A stretch of DNA of 64,000 nucleotides, from NCBI GenBank assembly GCA_030272585.1, contig BSYQ01000010.1:4774001-4838000 (forward strand). The letters run 5' to 3'. Position numbers and translations under genes: made by a program. The DNA is from Bryopsis sp. KO-2023. Its lineage: Eukaryota; Chlorophyta; Ulvophyceae; Bryopsidales; Bryopsidaceae. The notes under the pieces are model-generated. The model was not told the DNA's origin. It ran no database searches and saw only the letters and a list, made by a program, of their open reading frames with translations. Shown piece by piece: positions 1 to 10,119 of the stretch (position 1 is the first letter of the stretch; every line of letters begins with the position of its first letter).

Positions 1-300
1 AGCTCAAGGCGGACAAGGAACAACAATGTGGCTACTGTGGGTGGAGGGGACACACGGAAAAAAACTGTAGGAAAAAGAAGCAGACGACAAAGATTACTAA
101 CAATGTAACCAGCCATTCGAAGTGCGCAGCAGTTTCGACATCCCCATCCCTTCTACACACCTCCATCACCATTCAAAATTGTCACCTAAAATCCTGCCTG
201 ATCGATACCGGATCTCAGGCGTGCCTCCTTCCCCTCTCCATCGCCAAACGGTACGGGATTCCGTATAGTACCACACTCGACACTCCCAAGCAACTGGAAG
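1..300 (+). pseudogene. Outer element: zinc knuckle and start of aspartic protease
   Basis: Translates to a C-x2-C-x4-H-x4-C knuckle (CGYCGWRGHTEKNC) near the left edge, followed by a basic linker and a retropepsin active-site motif LIDTGSQA. This is the nucleocapsid-to-protease junction of an LTR retroelement. The stretch ends at the 5-bp target duplication (296-300) of the inserted Ty3 element. The upstream gag lies off the window. Confidence 0.8.
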
Positions 301-1098
301 TGAAACGACTATCTTTTTTTCGAACGACTTTGCTGCAGAAAGACTCTTTTTACACTTAAACCAAGACATACAAACAACCACAAAGCCCTTCTTATTTCCT
401 TGCATCCTCTATTCCTGACTGTACTCTCCGCCTAGTCGACTAGGAACTTCGACAGCGTGTCGTCTCTTTTCAACCCTTCTTCGAGTCTCTAGAAGGTTAG
501 TCGCGCCTTTGTTGCGCCTTCGTTAACTCTTGCTGCAGTGACGGCTGACGCCTCACACGAAGTTCCCACTCTCGATGCCAGCTTGTCGACATATCACGTG
601 ATCTCTGCCGCCAATGCTGCATCCCTCTCACGTGCTGCATCTCCTGCAGCGCGACGCTGCTGCGATCTCCGCAGCACTCCCTATGTCAGTCATAGACTGT
701 TGTGCTTGTCTGCCACGGTGTTGCTACACCTCTCTCATCGTTACGCACGGGGAAGTAATACTATTGTAGTAGTCCTATCACGACTTCTCTCTTGCAGCAG
801 TCGTGCTTTCCCTTGCAGCGTCGATGACTCCTCTATGTCGGTCTGCTGCTGCACTTCGTTCCTCTTGTAGCAGTCGGTCCTAGACCTCATATATCATCTT
901 CCTGATGTGACGGCGCCTGCAGCACTCGTTCACATCCCTTGCTGCATCTCCTGTGAATATCCATTCATGGAGTAGCAGCAGTAGTATTAGTCATAGCAGC
1001 AGCAGCAGCAGCATTCTGCTCTGCTGTCTTGCTATGAGTGTTGGACCCTTTTTAGGGTAGAACTGCCAGTAGTACTGGTCCAGTTCTGCATCGTTACA
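301..1098 (-). repeat. 3' LTR of the Ty3 element
   Basis: Direct copy of 9322-10119 (offset 9021). TG...CA ends. Contains an (AGC)n microsatellite near 1000-1014 and many CTGCAG words. An open frame of 110 codons in both LTR copies is chance. Confidence 0.97.
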
Positions 1099-1110
1099 TT
1101 CCTCCCCACC
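1099..1110 (-). other. Polypurine tract of the Ty3 element
   Basis: Minus strand reads GGTGGGGAGGAA directly before the 3' LTR, the expected place and composition for the plus-strand priming tract. Confidence 0.75.
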
Positions 1111-1249
1111 AGGTTCCTGACTGTCCCTAGTCAGTTTGTTGAACCTTTATCAACCTTTATCAATGTAGCTTTGACATTCTGTCAGGTGTTGCAAGCTGCA
1201 GGTTGCAGCTGAATTCCATGAACCTTTTTTTGCCAAAATATTCATTTTC

Positions 1250-1490
1250 TTACAATACCAAGGGAGAAACCTTCTCAACCTATGGTGCCATATCAAAATG
1301 TTCATGTTCTTATAATCCTCAGGGAGAAACATTCTCAACCTGTGATCCCACACCAAAAAATGTTCATGTTCTTGTAATCCTCAGGGAGAAACATTCTCAA
1401 CCTGTGATCCCACACCAAAAAATGTTCATGTTCTTGTAATCCTCAGGGAGAAACATTCTCAACCTGTGATCACATATTCCAACACTTGCC
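1250..1490. repeat. 62-bp minisatellite in the Ty3 element
   Basis: About four copies of a 60-62-bp unit containing AGGGAGAAACATTCTCAACC, at the end of the extra ORF and just inside the 3' LTR. Confidence 0.85.
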
Positions 1491-2847
1491 AAGGTCCATT
1501 GTCAGAATTTTTAGCCCCCTGCACTCCAACTCCCAAAATTTCTTCTTTCCTTTGAACCGTGGTTTTTACGATCACATTCCCCAAAAGTCTGTTAGGTCGG
1601 ATGCCTCCTAGTGAATGGGCTGTCGTCGTGAGATCACAAAGTGTGCAATGCCCAAAACCCTTGATGCCGGGCCATCCCATTGACTCGGAGACATCCACCT
1701 GTACCGATACTCTGCGACTGCGCCCACCCCCGCTGCTGGACACGCGAACTCGATCGGCTACCCAAGCTTTTCGCCAGCAGTCGGGGTGGGCGCAGAGGCG
1801 GTGATCACCACATCCCATCATGGTAATGGGTGTGCATTTGCTTCTGAAGCAAATGCTGCATGTTTTAGGCTCGTGTGGCAGCACATCGCGCAATCCTTGC
1901 AGCAACGCGATTGCTTGCGGTTGGACCCCTCCCTGGACTGGTGCTGGTACTGGTACATTTTCTTCTTCTCCTTGTGTCTCCGTGGTCGGGTCGTCCATAT
2001 TCTCATCGCTCTCCTCCTCTTCGCTCTCTTCCTCGTTGTTGCCCAATCCATCGTCGATCTCGTCATTGACGTCCTGCTCATTCGGCGGCTCGCCTGCTGG
2101 TTCGATCGGTGGTGGCGACGTCCCTACTCCAACGTCTCGTGCGGAACTTCCAACAGCTATCGCTATTTCCTCCAGGTCGATTTCCGTTAGCATTGGTTCA
2201 GACTCCCTTGGGGCGATTTCCGGCAACTGCATTGGTTCAGAATCCCTTGGGGCGATTTCCGACAACTGCATTGGTTCAGTCTGTACACTGACGTCGTGGA
2301 TGAGGACGGTGCGCGGTTCCCCGGCCATCATGTTCATCGCATTTCGTAGACCCAGATTTTCTTGCTTTTCCTGCTGCAGTTCCTCGTCCAAATTCGCCAT
2401 CACACCTTGAGCTCGCGACATTGCTGCTTCACCAACCATACGTCGAGATCGTTCGTAGGCCCAGTTTTCCCTGCTATCCTGAAGCAGTCTCCCCAATTGA
2501 TTTCTTTCGAACGCTCTGTTGATCTCGCTTTGTCGGAGCCGCACTAGGAGCCTATTGTGTGCTCGCGTGAGGTCAATAATCCTCTGCCGGTCTCTTGCTG
2601 CTCTTTGCTGGAGTCGGTTGATTACGAGAGTATGATTGGGGGGAACCTGCCCTTCGCGTCCTCTGGCCCTTCCTCGTCCTCTTCCTTGTCCTTGGTTTGT
2701 GCGAGTCATGGTGTCTGTGGTTTGGCGAAGCGTGCAGTAGGTCGTGGTGAAGTCTGGTGGGCGCGAGTACTTTACTGCAACTTCGCTATAGCAGTTGCTG
2801 TCAATCCCATCATGCTGCACCACCCAAAATAGTTGGTGACGCTTCAA
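1459..2847 (-). CDS. Ty3 element extra ORF downstream of pol, coiled coil plus RING-like finger
   Basis: 462 codons between the chromodomain and the 3' LTR, where envelope genes sit in some elements, but nothing here looks like an envelope (no signal peptide or membrane segment). An RG-rich N-terminal part leads into a long charged coiled coil, a duplicated MQLxEIAPRxSEP segment, an acidic stretch, and a C-terminal Cys/His cluster (CSICFRSKC, MGCGDHRLCAHPDC, then HCTLCD). The cluster resembles a RING/treble-clef finger. Function unknown. Confidence 0.6.
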   Translation of the reverse strand: MKRHQLFWVVQHDGIDSNCYSEVAVKYSRPPDFTTTYCTLRQTTDTMTRTNQGQGRGRGRARGREGQVPPNHTLVINRLQQRAARDRQRIIDLTRAHNRLLVRLRQSEINRAFERNQLGRLLQDSRENWAYERSRRMVGEAAMSRAQGVMANLDEELQQEKQENLGLRNAMNMMAGEPRTVLIHDVSVQTEPMQLSEIAPRDSEPMQLPEIAPRESEPMLTEIDLEEIAIAVGSSARDVGVGTSPPPIEPAGEPPNEQDVNDEIDDGLGNNEEESEEEESDENMDDPTTETQGEEENVPVPAPVQGGVQPQAIALLQGLRDVLPHEPKTCSICFRSKCTPITMMGCGDHRLCAHPDCWRKAWVADRVRVSSSGGGRSRRVSVQVDVSESMGWPGIKGFGHCTLCDLTTTAHSLGGIRPNRLLGNVIVKTTVQRKEEILGVGVQGAKNSDNGPWQVLEYVITG

Positions 2848-2972
2848 ATGGCTTATCTAAGGCTTGTATAACCCTTAGCAGCCGTCGCCGTTGTGTTTCC
2901 TTATTTGATCGTCGACTGTTCACGTCATTGTCGACCTGCAGCACATGTTGCTGCAACCGTTTTATCATCTTT

Positions 2973-3519
2973 TTAACGGTGTTGCTCAAATGCTGCTACT
3001 TTTGCTGCAGCATTTCTCAAGTTCTGCTTTGGCTCCCAGGTGTCATCTGCTACATCGTAGCCTTTCCATCGGACTAAGTATTGAGTTTTGCCTCTGTGTT
3101 GGCGTTTGCTCAATATTTCTTCAACCTCATATTCCAACTCGCCCTGAACCAACTCTGGTTCTGGTTGAACCTCTTGCTGGCGTCCAGGGAATTCGTCTGG
3201 AGCCGAGAGTGTTGCAGCTTTGAGTTTGGAGATATGGAAAGCATTGTGCAGTCGTCCAAACGATGCTGGCAATTCCAGGCGTACTGTGACATCTGATATG
3301 CATGCAGTAACCGTAAACGGACCACAGTATTGTGCCGTTAACTTCCGATTCAATGTAGGAGAGAGGGGTAAGTCTTTGGTAGACAGAAAAACTTTATCGC
3401 CTACGGCGAACTTCCCTCCCCGCCTAGAACGGTTAGCGGACCTCCGCTGTCGATCTTGGGCTTTAGAAATGGCGGCTGTGGCCCGATCAATGTTCTGAGT
3501 CCAAGTAGCCCACCAATCG
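2973..3519 (-). CDS. Ty3 element integrase C terminus with chromodomain
   Basis: Continues on the far side of the TRIM insertion. It carries the GPY/F-type integrase C terminus ([18 protein letters not shown]) followed by a chromodomain ([28 protein letters not shown]). The chromodomain places the element in the chromoviruses and is known in that family to guide insertion through histone marks. Confidence 0.9.
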
Positions 3520-3590
3520 TGATACACGATACGGGACGTTGGTGGACCGGCCCGCCCCCTTTGCGGGTTGTGCCGCTTTATCCCGTATCA
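3520..3590 (-). repeat. TRIM terminal repeat, left
   Basis: 71 bp, TGATAC...GTATCA, same as 3987-4057. Confidence 0.92.
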
Positions 3591-3986
3591 TCTCGTCCCC
3601 CCTCGGGCCAGTGGTCGCCCTCGACCACCTTCTCCTCGTGCCCGTTACTCCGTTCTCCTTGACCCTCTCTGCGATTACCGGGTTACCGTTCTCTCGCGGG
3701 TCTATTCGGGGGTTCTCCAGGATCTTTCTTGTGATCCTTTGATCCTTTGTTCTTATCCCTTTGATCCGTCTAGTCTCTTGAGCTTATGGTCTTTTGCCTT
3801 GCTCTGCGGCGGCGATCACTGTGATGATCTCAGCCCCCTCCCCTCCTTCGCAGTGATCCTCATGCTCTTTCACCTCTCGTTACTACCACTCTCGGGTCAG
3901 AGGCGCCAACTCACTCTCAACTTCCATGGCCTCGCTAGGACTCGAACTCGTGACCTTCGGATCGCAAGTTCGGCTCCGAAACCAAA

Positions 3987-4057
3987 TGATACACGATACG
4001 GGACGTTGGTGGACCGGCCCGCCCCCTTTGCGGGTTGTGCCGCTTTATCCCGTATCA
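3987..4057 (-). repeat. TRIM terminal repeat, right
   Basis: 71 bp, same as 3520-3590. Adjacent on the inner side are the PBS and a tRNA-like T-arm/B-box word (AGTTCGAGTCC on the minus strand, 3938-3948). Confidence 0.92.
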
Positions 4058-7000
4058 AATCGTCTGCGGCAGGCACCAGCGAGGGGTCAGCTGGTGTTAA
4101 TGGGGTGGTGGGGAGCCGACCATAGACAAGATAGAAGGGGGAAAACCCCGTAGAATCATGTACACCCGTGTTGTAGGCAAACTCGGCGGCTGCGAGATGC
4201 AAATCCCAATCCGTACCAGCTGGTCGCACGTAACTGCGAAGAATAGTTTGAATAGTACGATTGGAGCGTTCAGTTTGGCCATCTGTTTCTGGGTGATAGG
4301 AACTGGACATGGCCAACCGAGTGCCAGTCAAGTTCCATAACGCACGCCAGAACAGGCTGGTGAACCGGGGGTCACGATCCGAGACAATGGTGCGAGGGAG
4401 TCCATGTAATCGAACAATATGGTCGAAAAACAAGCGAGCAACCTGCACCGCTGTAACTGTCTGATTGGTCGGGATCAAATGCAGCATTTTGCTGTAGCGA
4501 TCAACCACCACCAGGAGATAATCATAGCCTGCCGCAGTGGGGGGTAACGGCCCCATAAAGTCCAAGGCAACATCTTGCCATCGCTCATCGGGAATAGGCA
4601 ATGGTTGCAGCAAGCCCATTGGGCGTTGTGTCGGTGCCTTATTGCGTTGGCATTTGACACAGCTGGCAACATATTTTTGGACCGTTGTTGGTAGCGTTGG
4701 CCAGTAGTAATGTTGTTGGATCCGGGCTTGAGTGCGGCGACGGCCAAAGTGGCCTGCCAGTGCTCCATCGTGGGCATCATGCAGCACCTCTGCATGCAAT
4801 GCCGTCGGGATCCACCATTTCCACTGCTCGTTCATCTTTTTCCACAACCGAGTACCATCCCATCGGATGTTAGAGGGTCGGTGAGGATTTGCAATTAATG
4901 GTTTGCACAGTGCATCCTGATCATACGCCTGTGTCACCCTTTTCCCGAAATCTGTGCAAGAGGCACTGGTGATCACGAAGAGTTCTTCTTCTCGGGTGGC
5001 TTGATGAGATGCACGGCTCAAAGCATCTGCAACCACATTGTCTTTGCCGGGACGATATTTGATCTCATATTTGAACTCCTGGAGGAGTTCCATCCATCTG
5101 GCTTGTCGTTTAGACAGGTGTGGCTGCGTTTGTAAATATCGCAGAGGCGCGTGATCTGTATAGATCACGAACTCCTGGGCGTCCAAGTAATGACGCCAGA
5201 CCCGTAGGGCGTGAACGATGGCCAATAATTCTTTCTCATGAGTCGCGTAGTTCATCTCTGCTGGGTTGAGCTTGCGGCTGTCAAACGCCACAGGTTGTTG
5301 TCCACTGCCCTGATCCTGAGTGAGCACTGCACCTACTGCATAATCTGATGCATCTGTGGTAAGCTCAAACTTCTTGTCAGGGTCAGGAATGAGAAGTACC
5401 GGTGCTGCAACTAGTGTTGCCTTCAACCGGGTCATTGCTGCGGTTGCTGCAGCAGTCCACTTCCATTCAGTCGTTTTCTTCAACAACTCTGTGAGCGGTT
5501 GCGCAATCGTTGAGAACCCTTTGATGAATCTGCGATAGTAGTTTGCCAGGCCCAGAAAGGAACGAAGTTCCTTCAAGGTCGTTGGCTGTGGCCAGTCCTT
5601 GATGACCTGAATCTTATCCTGCAGCACCGAAATTCCTGCTGCGGATATCTCGTGTCCCAGAAATTCCACTGTGTTGCGTCCCAAGTAACACTTCTTTTCC
5701 GAAACATATAATTTCTGAGTTCTCAGCAGTTGGAGTATCTTCCTCACATGTCCTCGATGCTCTCTCCAACTCTTGCTGTAGATTAGTATGTCATCCAGGT
5801 AGACCACACAAAATACATCCAAGTATTCGTGCAATACATGATGCATGGTGTTCATGAAAGTGGCTGGTGCATTGGTCAATCCAAATGGCAACACCACATA
5901 TTCATACAGTCCATAACGGGTGCGGAATGCAGTTTTCTCGCAATCCTCTGGTTCTAGGCGTACTTGATGGTAGCCTGAACATAAATCAATCTTGCTGAAA
6001 ACTCTGCATCCTTGTACCTGATCAAGCAGGTCTTCAATCCTTGGGATTGGGTACCTATTCTTGATCGTTAATTTATTCAGAGCCCGATAATCAACACATA
6101 GGCGCATCTTCCCATTTTTCTTTGGAACGAAGATCACGGGTGCGCCCCATGGTGATTTACTGGGTTGAATAAATCCTTGCTGCAGCAATGCAGCCAACTG
6201 TTTCTTCAACTCTTGTTGTTCTGCAATGCTGAGCCTGTAGAGTCCTTTCTTCTGAGGGGTGGCTCCTTCCACCAACTCAATTCGATGTCTGACTCCCCTG
6301 TCAGGTGGTAGTTCATTCGGTAGCTCTTCCCGAAATAAGTCTGCGAATTCTGTTCGCATCTGCTGTTCTAGTCTCTGAGACTCTGCTCTATCCTCTGCAG
6401 TTTTAATTTCTCGATTTTCTTGGTCTGCTGCATGTTCCTCCACTTGTTTTATGTGAATCAGAAATGCTGGTTCTCCTTTCTTTACTTCAGCAGCCAACTG
6501 AATAGCAGAGATGACCTCAACATTGTTCTGCTGCAGGTCTTCCTTCTGAGACCGAGCTCTTCTCATTCTCAATTTGAGACGTCGTCCATTTAACAGTATC
6601 TGGACTGTCTTCTTCTGCCAATCAATTTGAGGGTTATGCTTGCATAACCAAGGCATTCCAAGTATTATGTCATAATTTCCCAGGGTTACTTCATGTAGTA
6701 CCTCCTGAGATTGGAACTGCCCCATTGTCACTTGTGCAACTATTTCAGTGCAACTCTGTTCCTTAGTGACTCCATCTGCAAGCAGCACTTCCCTTGATTG
6801 TTGAGAAGTTCTTGTAGGGATTTGATTCTCGGCAACCCATTGTCTTGATACAAAAAGCTCTGAGGCTCCCGAGTCGATTAACACAGTAGCTGTTTTCCCA
6901 TCAACTTCAGCTATTGTTGTGAGCAACTCCTCAGATGTTCCGGCGACATTGAGAGTGCCCAAATGGTGCTGGGGATTTGCTGCACCTCTGGATGTTAACA

Positions 7001-7529
7001 TCAGCTGCTTTGCTGCAACTGTTTCAAAGTCGGGTTGGTAATGCTTGAACTTTTCATTACAATCACCAACAGCAGGGGGGGATACCCTCACAATCCTGCT
7101 TTTCACATATCTAGAAGGGGCCTGTCGCTCTCCTTCATCACACTTGTCCCAGGTGGCCCAAGGCTCTACCTGTACTTGCTCAACTGGTTCAAAACTGGGA
7201 GGTTCCCCACATTCACTCCCCTTCTTTTGTCTATAGGTGGCATAAAGCTCTTCCTGTCCCAAAAGTCCCAAACGATTACAGGTGGCCCTTGGCTCTACCT
7301 GATAGTATGTGCTGCTGCTGCAAGTGGCCCAAGGCTCTACTTGCTTTTCTTGATCTTCTTTTTCGCCTATCCATGGATAAATTGCTGAATCAAAAATGGG
7401 GGGATACACCCCTTTCTCCTCCTTCGCCTGTACTTCCTTACTACGGCTAGGGACACCCTCTGTCCCCAGCCTCATGCTTTTACTCTGCATTGAGCCTGAA
7501 TATGGCCCGGTTTGCCACACCTGTAGCAA
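4058..7529 (-). CDS. pol: Ty3 element pol: protease, RT, RNase H, integrase
   Basis: Single open minus-strand frame. Domains in order: a linker with repeated VEPWATC-like units, retropepsin ([10 protein letters not shown]), RT ([21 protein letters not shown], catalytic YLDDILIYS), RNase H ([26 protein letters not shown]), integrase HHCC zinc region ([16 protein letters not shown]) and DDE core ([25 protein letters not shown]). All catalytic residues checked are present. The right end of this coding part in the element is where a TRIM-like element has inserted. Confidence 0.95.
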
Positions 7530-8527
7530 ACGATGGTATCGCGAGCCTGTCGCTTGCCCTTAGCCTTCCCATTGGCCGTTCTCTGATTTGCTGCAGCGCC
7601 GGGTCTTTGATGCTGCAAATTGTCCACCTCCATCCGATCGTCTCTCCGTTGACGTCCATAGCGTGGGTTGGCGGCAGGTCGGGCATTCTGTCCTCCGCGC
7701 CACCTTCCTCGCTGGTCGTCTCTCCTCCTGTTCCTCCTGCGATCTGCTGGTCTTGCCCTGTTCGGTTCTCCTCCTTCTCTTCTCCTTTCGAGAGGACCTT
7801 CCCACGTGGCTGCGATCGTGATCGCTTCTTCCAGTGTGTTTGGGGCTTCTAATTCGACCTTCGTTCGCAGTCGTTCGTGTAGTCCGTCGAGATAGCGGAA
7901 CATCTGTTCCCCGGGGTTGGAATCCTCGATCTGCAGCATCAGTCGCCTAAACTGATGAGTATACTCGACAACAGACTTTGATCCTTGTCGCAGACGACCC
8001 CATTCTCTTCGGAAATCACGATTCGCATGTACTTTGCCAAACTGGTCTTTAAGGTCCTCTACCAGTTGGTACACATCCTCTGGGAGATCTTGTTCCTGAC
8101 TTTGATTCGCTTCATAACGCATTCTCCAATAAGTGCTTGCTGCACCACGAAGGTGGCCTGCAGCAACCAGCACTTGCTGGTGTCCGTCGTGCGTATTAGT
8201 CACTTCAAAGTAGGTCTGTAGTTGTACCAACCACTCACTCAATGGGATGTCATCGGGACTACCATTCCAGAGTTCTGGCGGTTTCGCCCTTGCTCTTCCG
8301 AGTGCGGCTTGCGGCGCTGGCTGTTGCTGCATCTGTGCATTAGCATGCAGCACATCCTGTTGAGTCTGACGCAAATTGGCGATTTCCTGCTGCAGCTGCA
8401 TGATCATGTTGCCCATCTGCTGCACATCATTTGCCACATCCTGTGCGCCATGTGCGTTTCCGTCATGTTGCGCGTGCTGCATTGGGTGCTGCTGCTGCTG
8501 CTGCTGCTGCTGATCCGCCATTGACAC
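7472..8527 (-). CDS. gag: Ty3 element gag with CCHC zinc knuckle
   Basis: 351 codons. Starts with a poly-Gln run, followed by a coiled-coil-like stretch and the retrotransposon gag capsid region (residues about 75-235, with [12 protein letters not shown] and [13 protein letters not shown]), an Arg-rich segment, and one C-x2-C-x4-H-x4-C knuckle near the end ([14 protein letters not shown]). Structural protein of the particle. The pol frame begins within its last ~58 bases in a different phase, the usual arrangement for Ty3 elements. Confidence 0.9.
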   Translation of the reverse strand: MSMADQQQQQQQQHPMQHAQHDGNAHGAQDVANDVQQMGNMIMQLQQEIANLRQTQQDVLHANAQMQQQPAPQAALGRARAKPPELWNGSPDDIPLSEWLVQLQTYFEVTNTHDGHQQVLVAAGHLRGAASTYWRMRYEANQSQEQDLPEDVYQLVEDLKDQFGKVHANRDFRREWGRLRQGSKSVVEYTHQFRRLMLQIEDSNPGEQMFRYLDGLHERLRTKVELEAPNTLEEAITIAATWEGPLERRREGGEPNRARPADRRRNRRRDDQRGRWRGGQNARPAANPRYGRQRRDDRMEVDNLQHQRPGAAANQRTANGKAKGKRQARDTIVCYRCGKPGHIQAQCRVKA

Positions 8528-9281
8528 GTTCCAATTCCAGTAACCTTTGATAGCGCGCGCACCTCCAACTTACGCACGGTTCGTAGCGCGCGAACTGCTG
8601 TTCCACTCGAAGGTGAAAATGGCCGTGGTAAGGGGCGTAGGCGTCGCTTGATGGTCCTTGCTGCAGGTCGTAAAGGACGCTGCAGGCGGGGTTTGCGCAC
8701 GGAATATACGTCGGTAGACTGCTTCGTTGCGCTTCCCTAGGAACCAATATGTAGTGGTTGTGGAACTGAACTCTTTCCAACACTTCTCGGTCGATGTCTG
8801 GAACTTCGTCACCCCACTGGTTGATGATCTCGTAGAGACAATCCCACGGCTGTCCAATAGTTCTGGTAGCCTCGACGCCGGGTTCTTGTTCCCACAGTCG
8901 TCTGTTCTCTCTTTGTCGCAACAAGCGTTGTACGCTGTCCGGTAGACTTTGCCTCTGCAACGCGACTGGCAACAAGGGGTTACGCGGTCTCAGAACTGGT
9001 TCGTTACCGTGTGCGGGTGGATAACCTGTATCCCGAGGGGGGTATGTCCCGCCGATAGGGTACCCTCTCTGTACTGCTGCCGGTGCTGCTGCAAACTCTG
9101 CTGCAGGTTTGACTTCTGCCGGCTCCTCGTTTTCTTCGTGACCCCAGTCGGGTAGATCTTCCGTGTCGACGTCCGAGGGTACAGGGGTGACCCCTGGGAT
9201 ATATGTCCTTGGTTGGGAGACTTCGGCACGAAAGTTTCCGAGCTCCCACTGTCCGATCACTGTCCTTCGTCTTTCCAACAT
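8463..9281 (-). CDS. Ty3 element leader ORF upstream of gag, Cys/His-rich
   Basis: 272 codons between PBS and gag, opening MLERRRTVIG. Not a recognised family. The C-terminal half has paired cysteines and histidines (CANPAC, HGHFHLR, CVSWRC) that could bind a metal; the middle is Pro- and acid-rich. It overlaps the start of gag in another frame. Chromoviruses usually begin directly with gag, so a leader ORF here is unusual. It could be an N-terminal gag extension or an accessory protein. Confidence 0.5.
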   Translation of the reverse strand: MLERRRTVIGQWELGNFRAEVSQPRTYIPGVTPVPSDVDTEDLPDWGHEENEEPAEVKPAAEFAAAPAAVQRGYPIGGTYPPRDTGYPPAHGNEPVLRPRNPLLPVALQRQSLPDSVQRLLRQRENRRLWEQEPGVEATRTIGQPWDCLYEIINQWGDEVPDIDREVLERVQFHNHYILVPREAQRSSLPTYIPCANPACSVLYDLQQGPSSDAYAPYHGHFHLRVEQQFARYEPCVSWRCARYQRLLELERVNGGSAAAAAAAAPNAARAT

Positions 9282-9308
9282 AAACTTCCAAAGCCCGTTC
9301 GATCCCTT

Positions 9309-9320
9309 GCTCCGAAACCA
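9309..9320 (-). other. Primer binding site of the Ty3 element
   Basis: Minus strand reads TGGTTTCGGAGC one base inside the 5' LTR. It resembles the TGGTATCAGAGC site complementary to initiator tRNA-Met used by many plant LTR elements, with two differences. The same 12-mer occurs next to the TRIM terminal repeat (3973-3984). Confidence 0.75.
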
Positions 9321-9321
9321 A

Positions 9322-10119
9322 TGAAACGACTATCTTTTTTTCGAACGACTTTGCTGCAGAAAGACTCTTTTTACACTTAAACCAAGACATACAAACAACC
9401 ACAAAGCCCTTCTTATTTCCTTGCATCCTCTATTCCTGACTGTACTCTCCGCCTAGTCGACTAGGAACTTCGACAGCGTGTCGTCTCTTTTCAACCCTTC
9501 TTCGAGTCTCTAGAAGGTTAGTCGCGCCTTTGTTGCGCCTTCGTTAACTCTTGCTGCAGTGACGGCTGACGCCTCACACGAAGTTCCCACTCTCGATGCC
9601 AGCTTGTCGACATATCACGTGATCTCTGCCGCCAATGCTGCATCCCTCTCACGTGCTGCATCTCCTGCAGCGCGACGCTGCTGCGATCTCCGCAGCACTC
9701 CCTATGTCAGTCATAGACTGTTGTGCTTGTCTGCCACGGTGTTGCTACACCTCTCTCATCGTTACGCACGGGGAAGTAATACTATTGTAGTAGTCCTATC
9801 ACGACTTCTCTCTTGCAGCAGTCGTGCTTTCCCTTGCAGCGTCGATGACTCCTCTATGTCGGTCTGCTGCTGCACTTCGTTCCTCTTGTAGCAGTCGGTC
9901 CTAGACCTCATATATCATCTTCCTGATGTGACGGCGCCTGCAGCACTCGTTCACATCCCTTGCTGCATCTCCTGTGAATATCCATTCATGGAGTAGCAGC
10001 AGTAGTATTAGTCATAGCAGCAGCAGCAGCAGCATTCTGCTCTGCTGTCTTGCTATGAGTGTTGGACCCTTTTTAGGGTAGAACTGCCAGTAGTACTGGT
10101 CCAGTTCTGCATCGTTACA
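9322..10119 (-). repeat. 5' LTR of the Ty3 element
   Basis: Direct copy of 301-1098, apparently identical. It is the promoter-side LTR because gag and pol read leftward from it. It is followed on its outer side by target duplication GGAAG. Confidence 0.97.

Larger units (their letters stand above)
3520..4057 (-). mobile_element. TRIM-like miniature LTR element inside the Ty3 element
   Basis: 538 bp bounded by two 71-bp direct repeats that look identical (3520-3590 and 3987-4057), each TGATAC...GTATCA. Flanked by a perfect 5-bp duplication AATCG (3515-3519 and 4058-4062). No coding capacity for gag or pol. A PBS (TGGTTTCGGAGC on the minus strand, 3973-3984) lies just inside the right repeat, so the element reads leftward. 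These are the marks of a terminal-repeat retrotransposon in miniature, which must borrow proteins from an autonomous element. Younger than its Ty3 host copy. Confidence 0.9.
301..10119 (-). mobile_element. Ty3/Gypsy chromovirus, recent insertion
   Basis: Complete minus-strand LTR retrotransposon, 9819 bp. The 798-bp direct LTRs begin TGAAACG and end GTTACA and look identical by eye, so the insertion is very recent. The 5-bp target duplication GGAAG (296-300 and 10120-10124) is perfect. Inside, in transcription order: PBS, a 272-codon leader ORF, gag with zinc knuckle, pol (PR-RT-RH-IN), a chromodomain-bearing C terminus, a 462-codon extra ORF, and PPT. It looks whole apart from one TRIM-like insertion between integrase and chromodomain. 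Confidence 0.95.

Noticed and set aside
538-9891. Identical 110-codon frames at 538-870 and 9559-9891
   Set aside because: They lie inside the two LTRs; composition is Ser/Cys/Leu-rich without a motif, and identity only reflects LTR identity.
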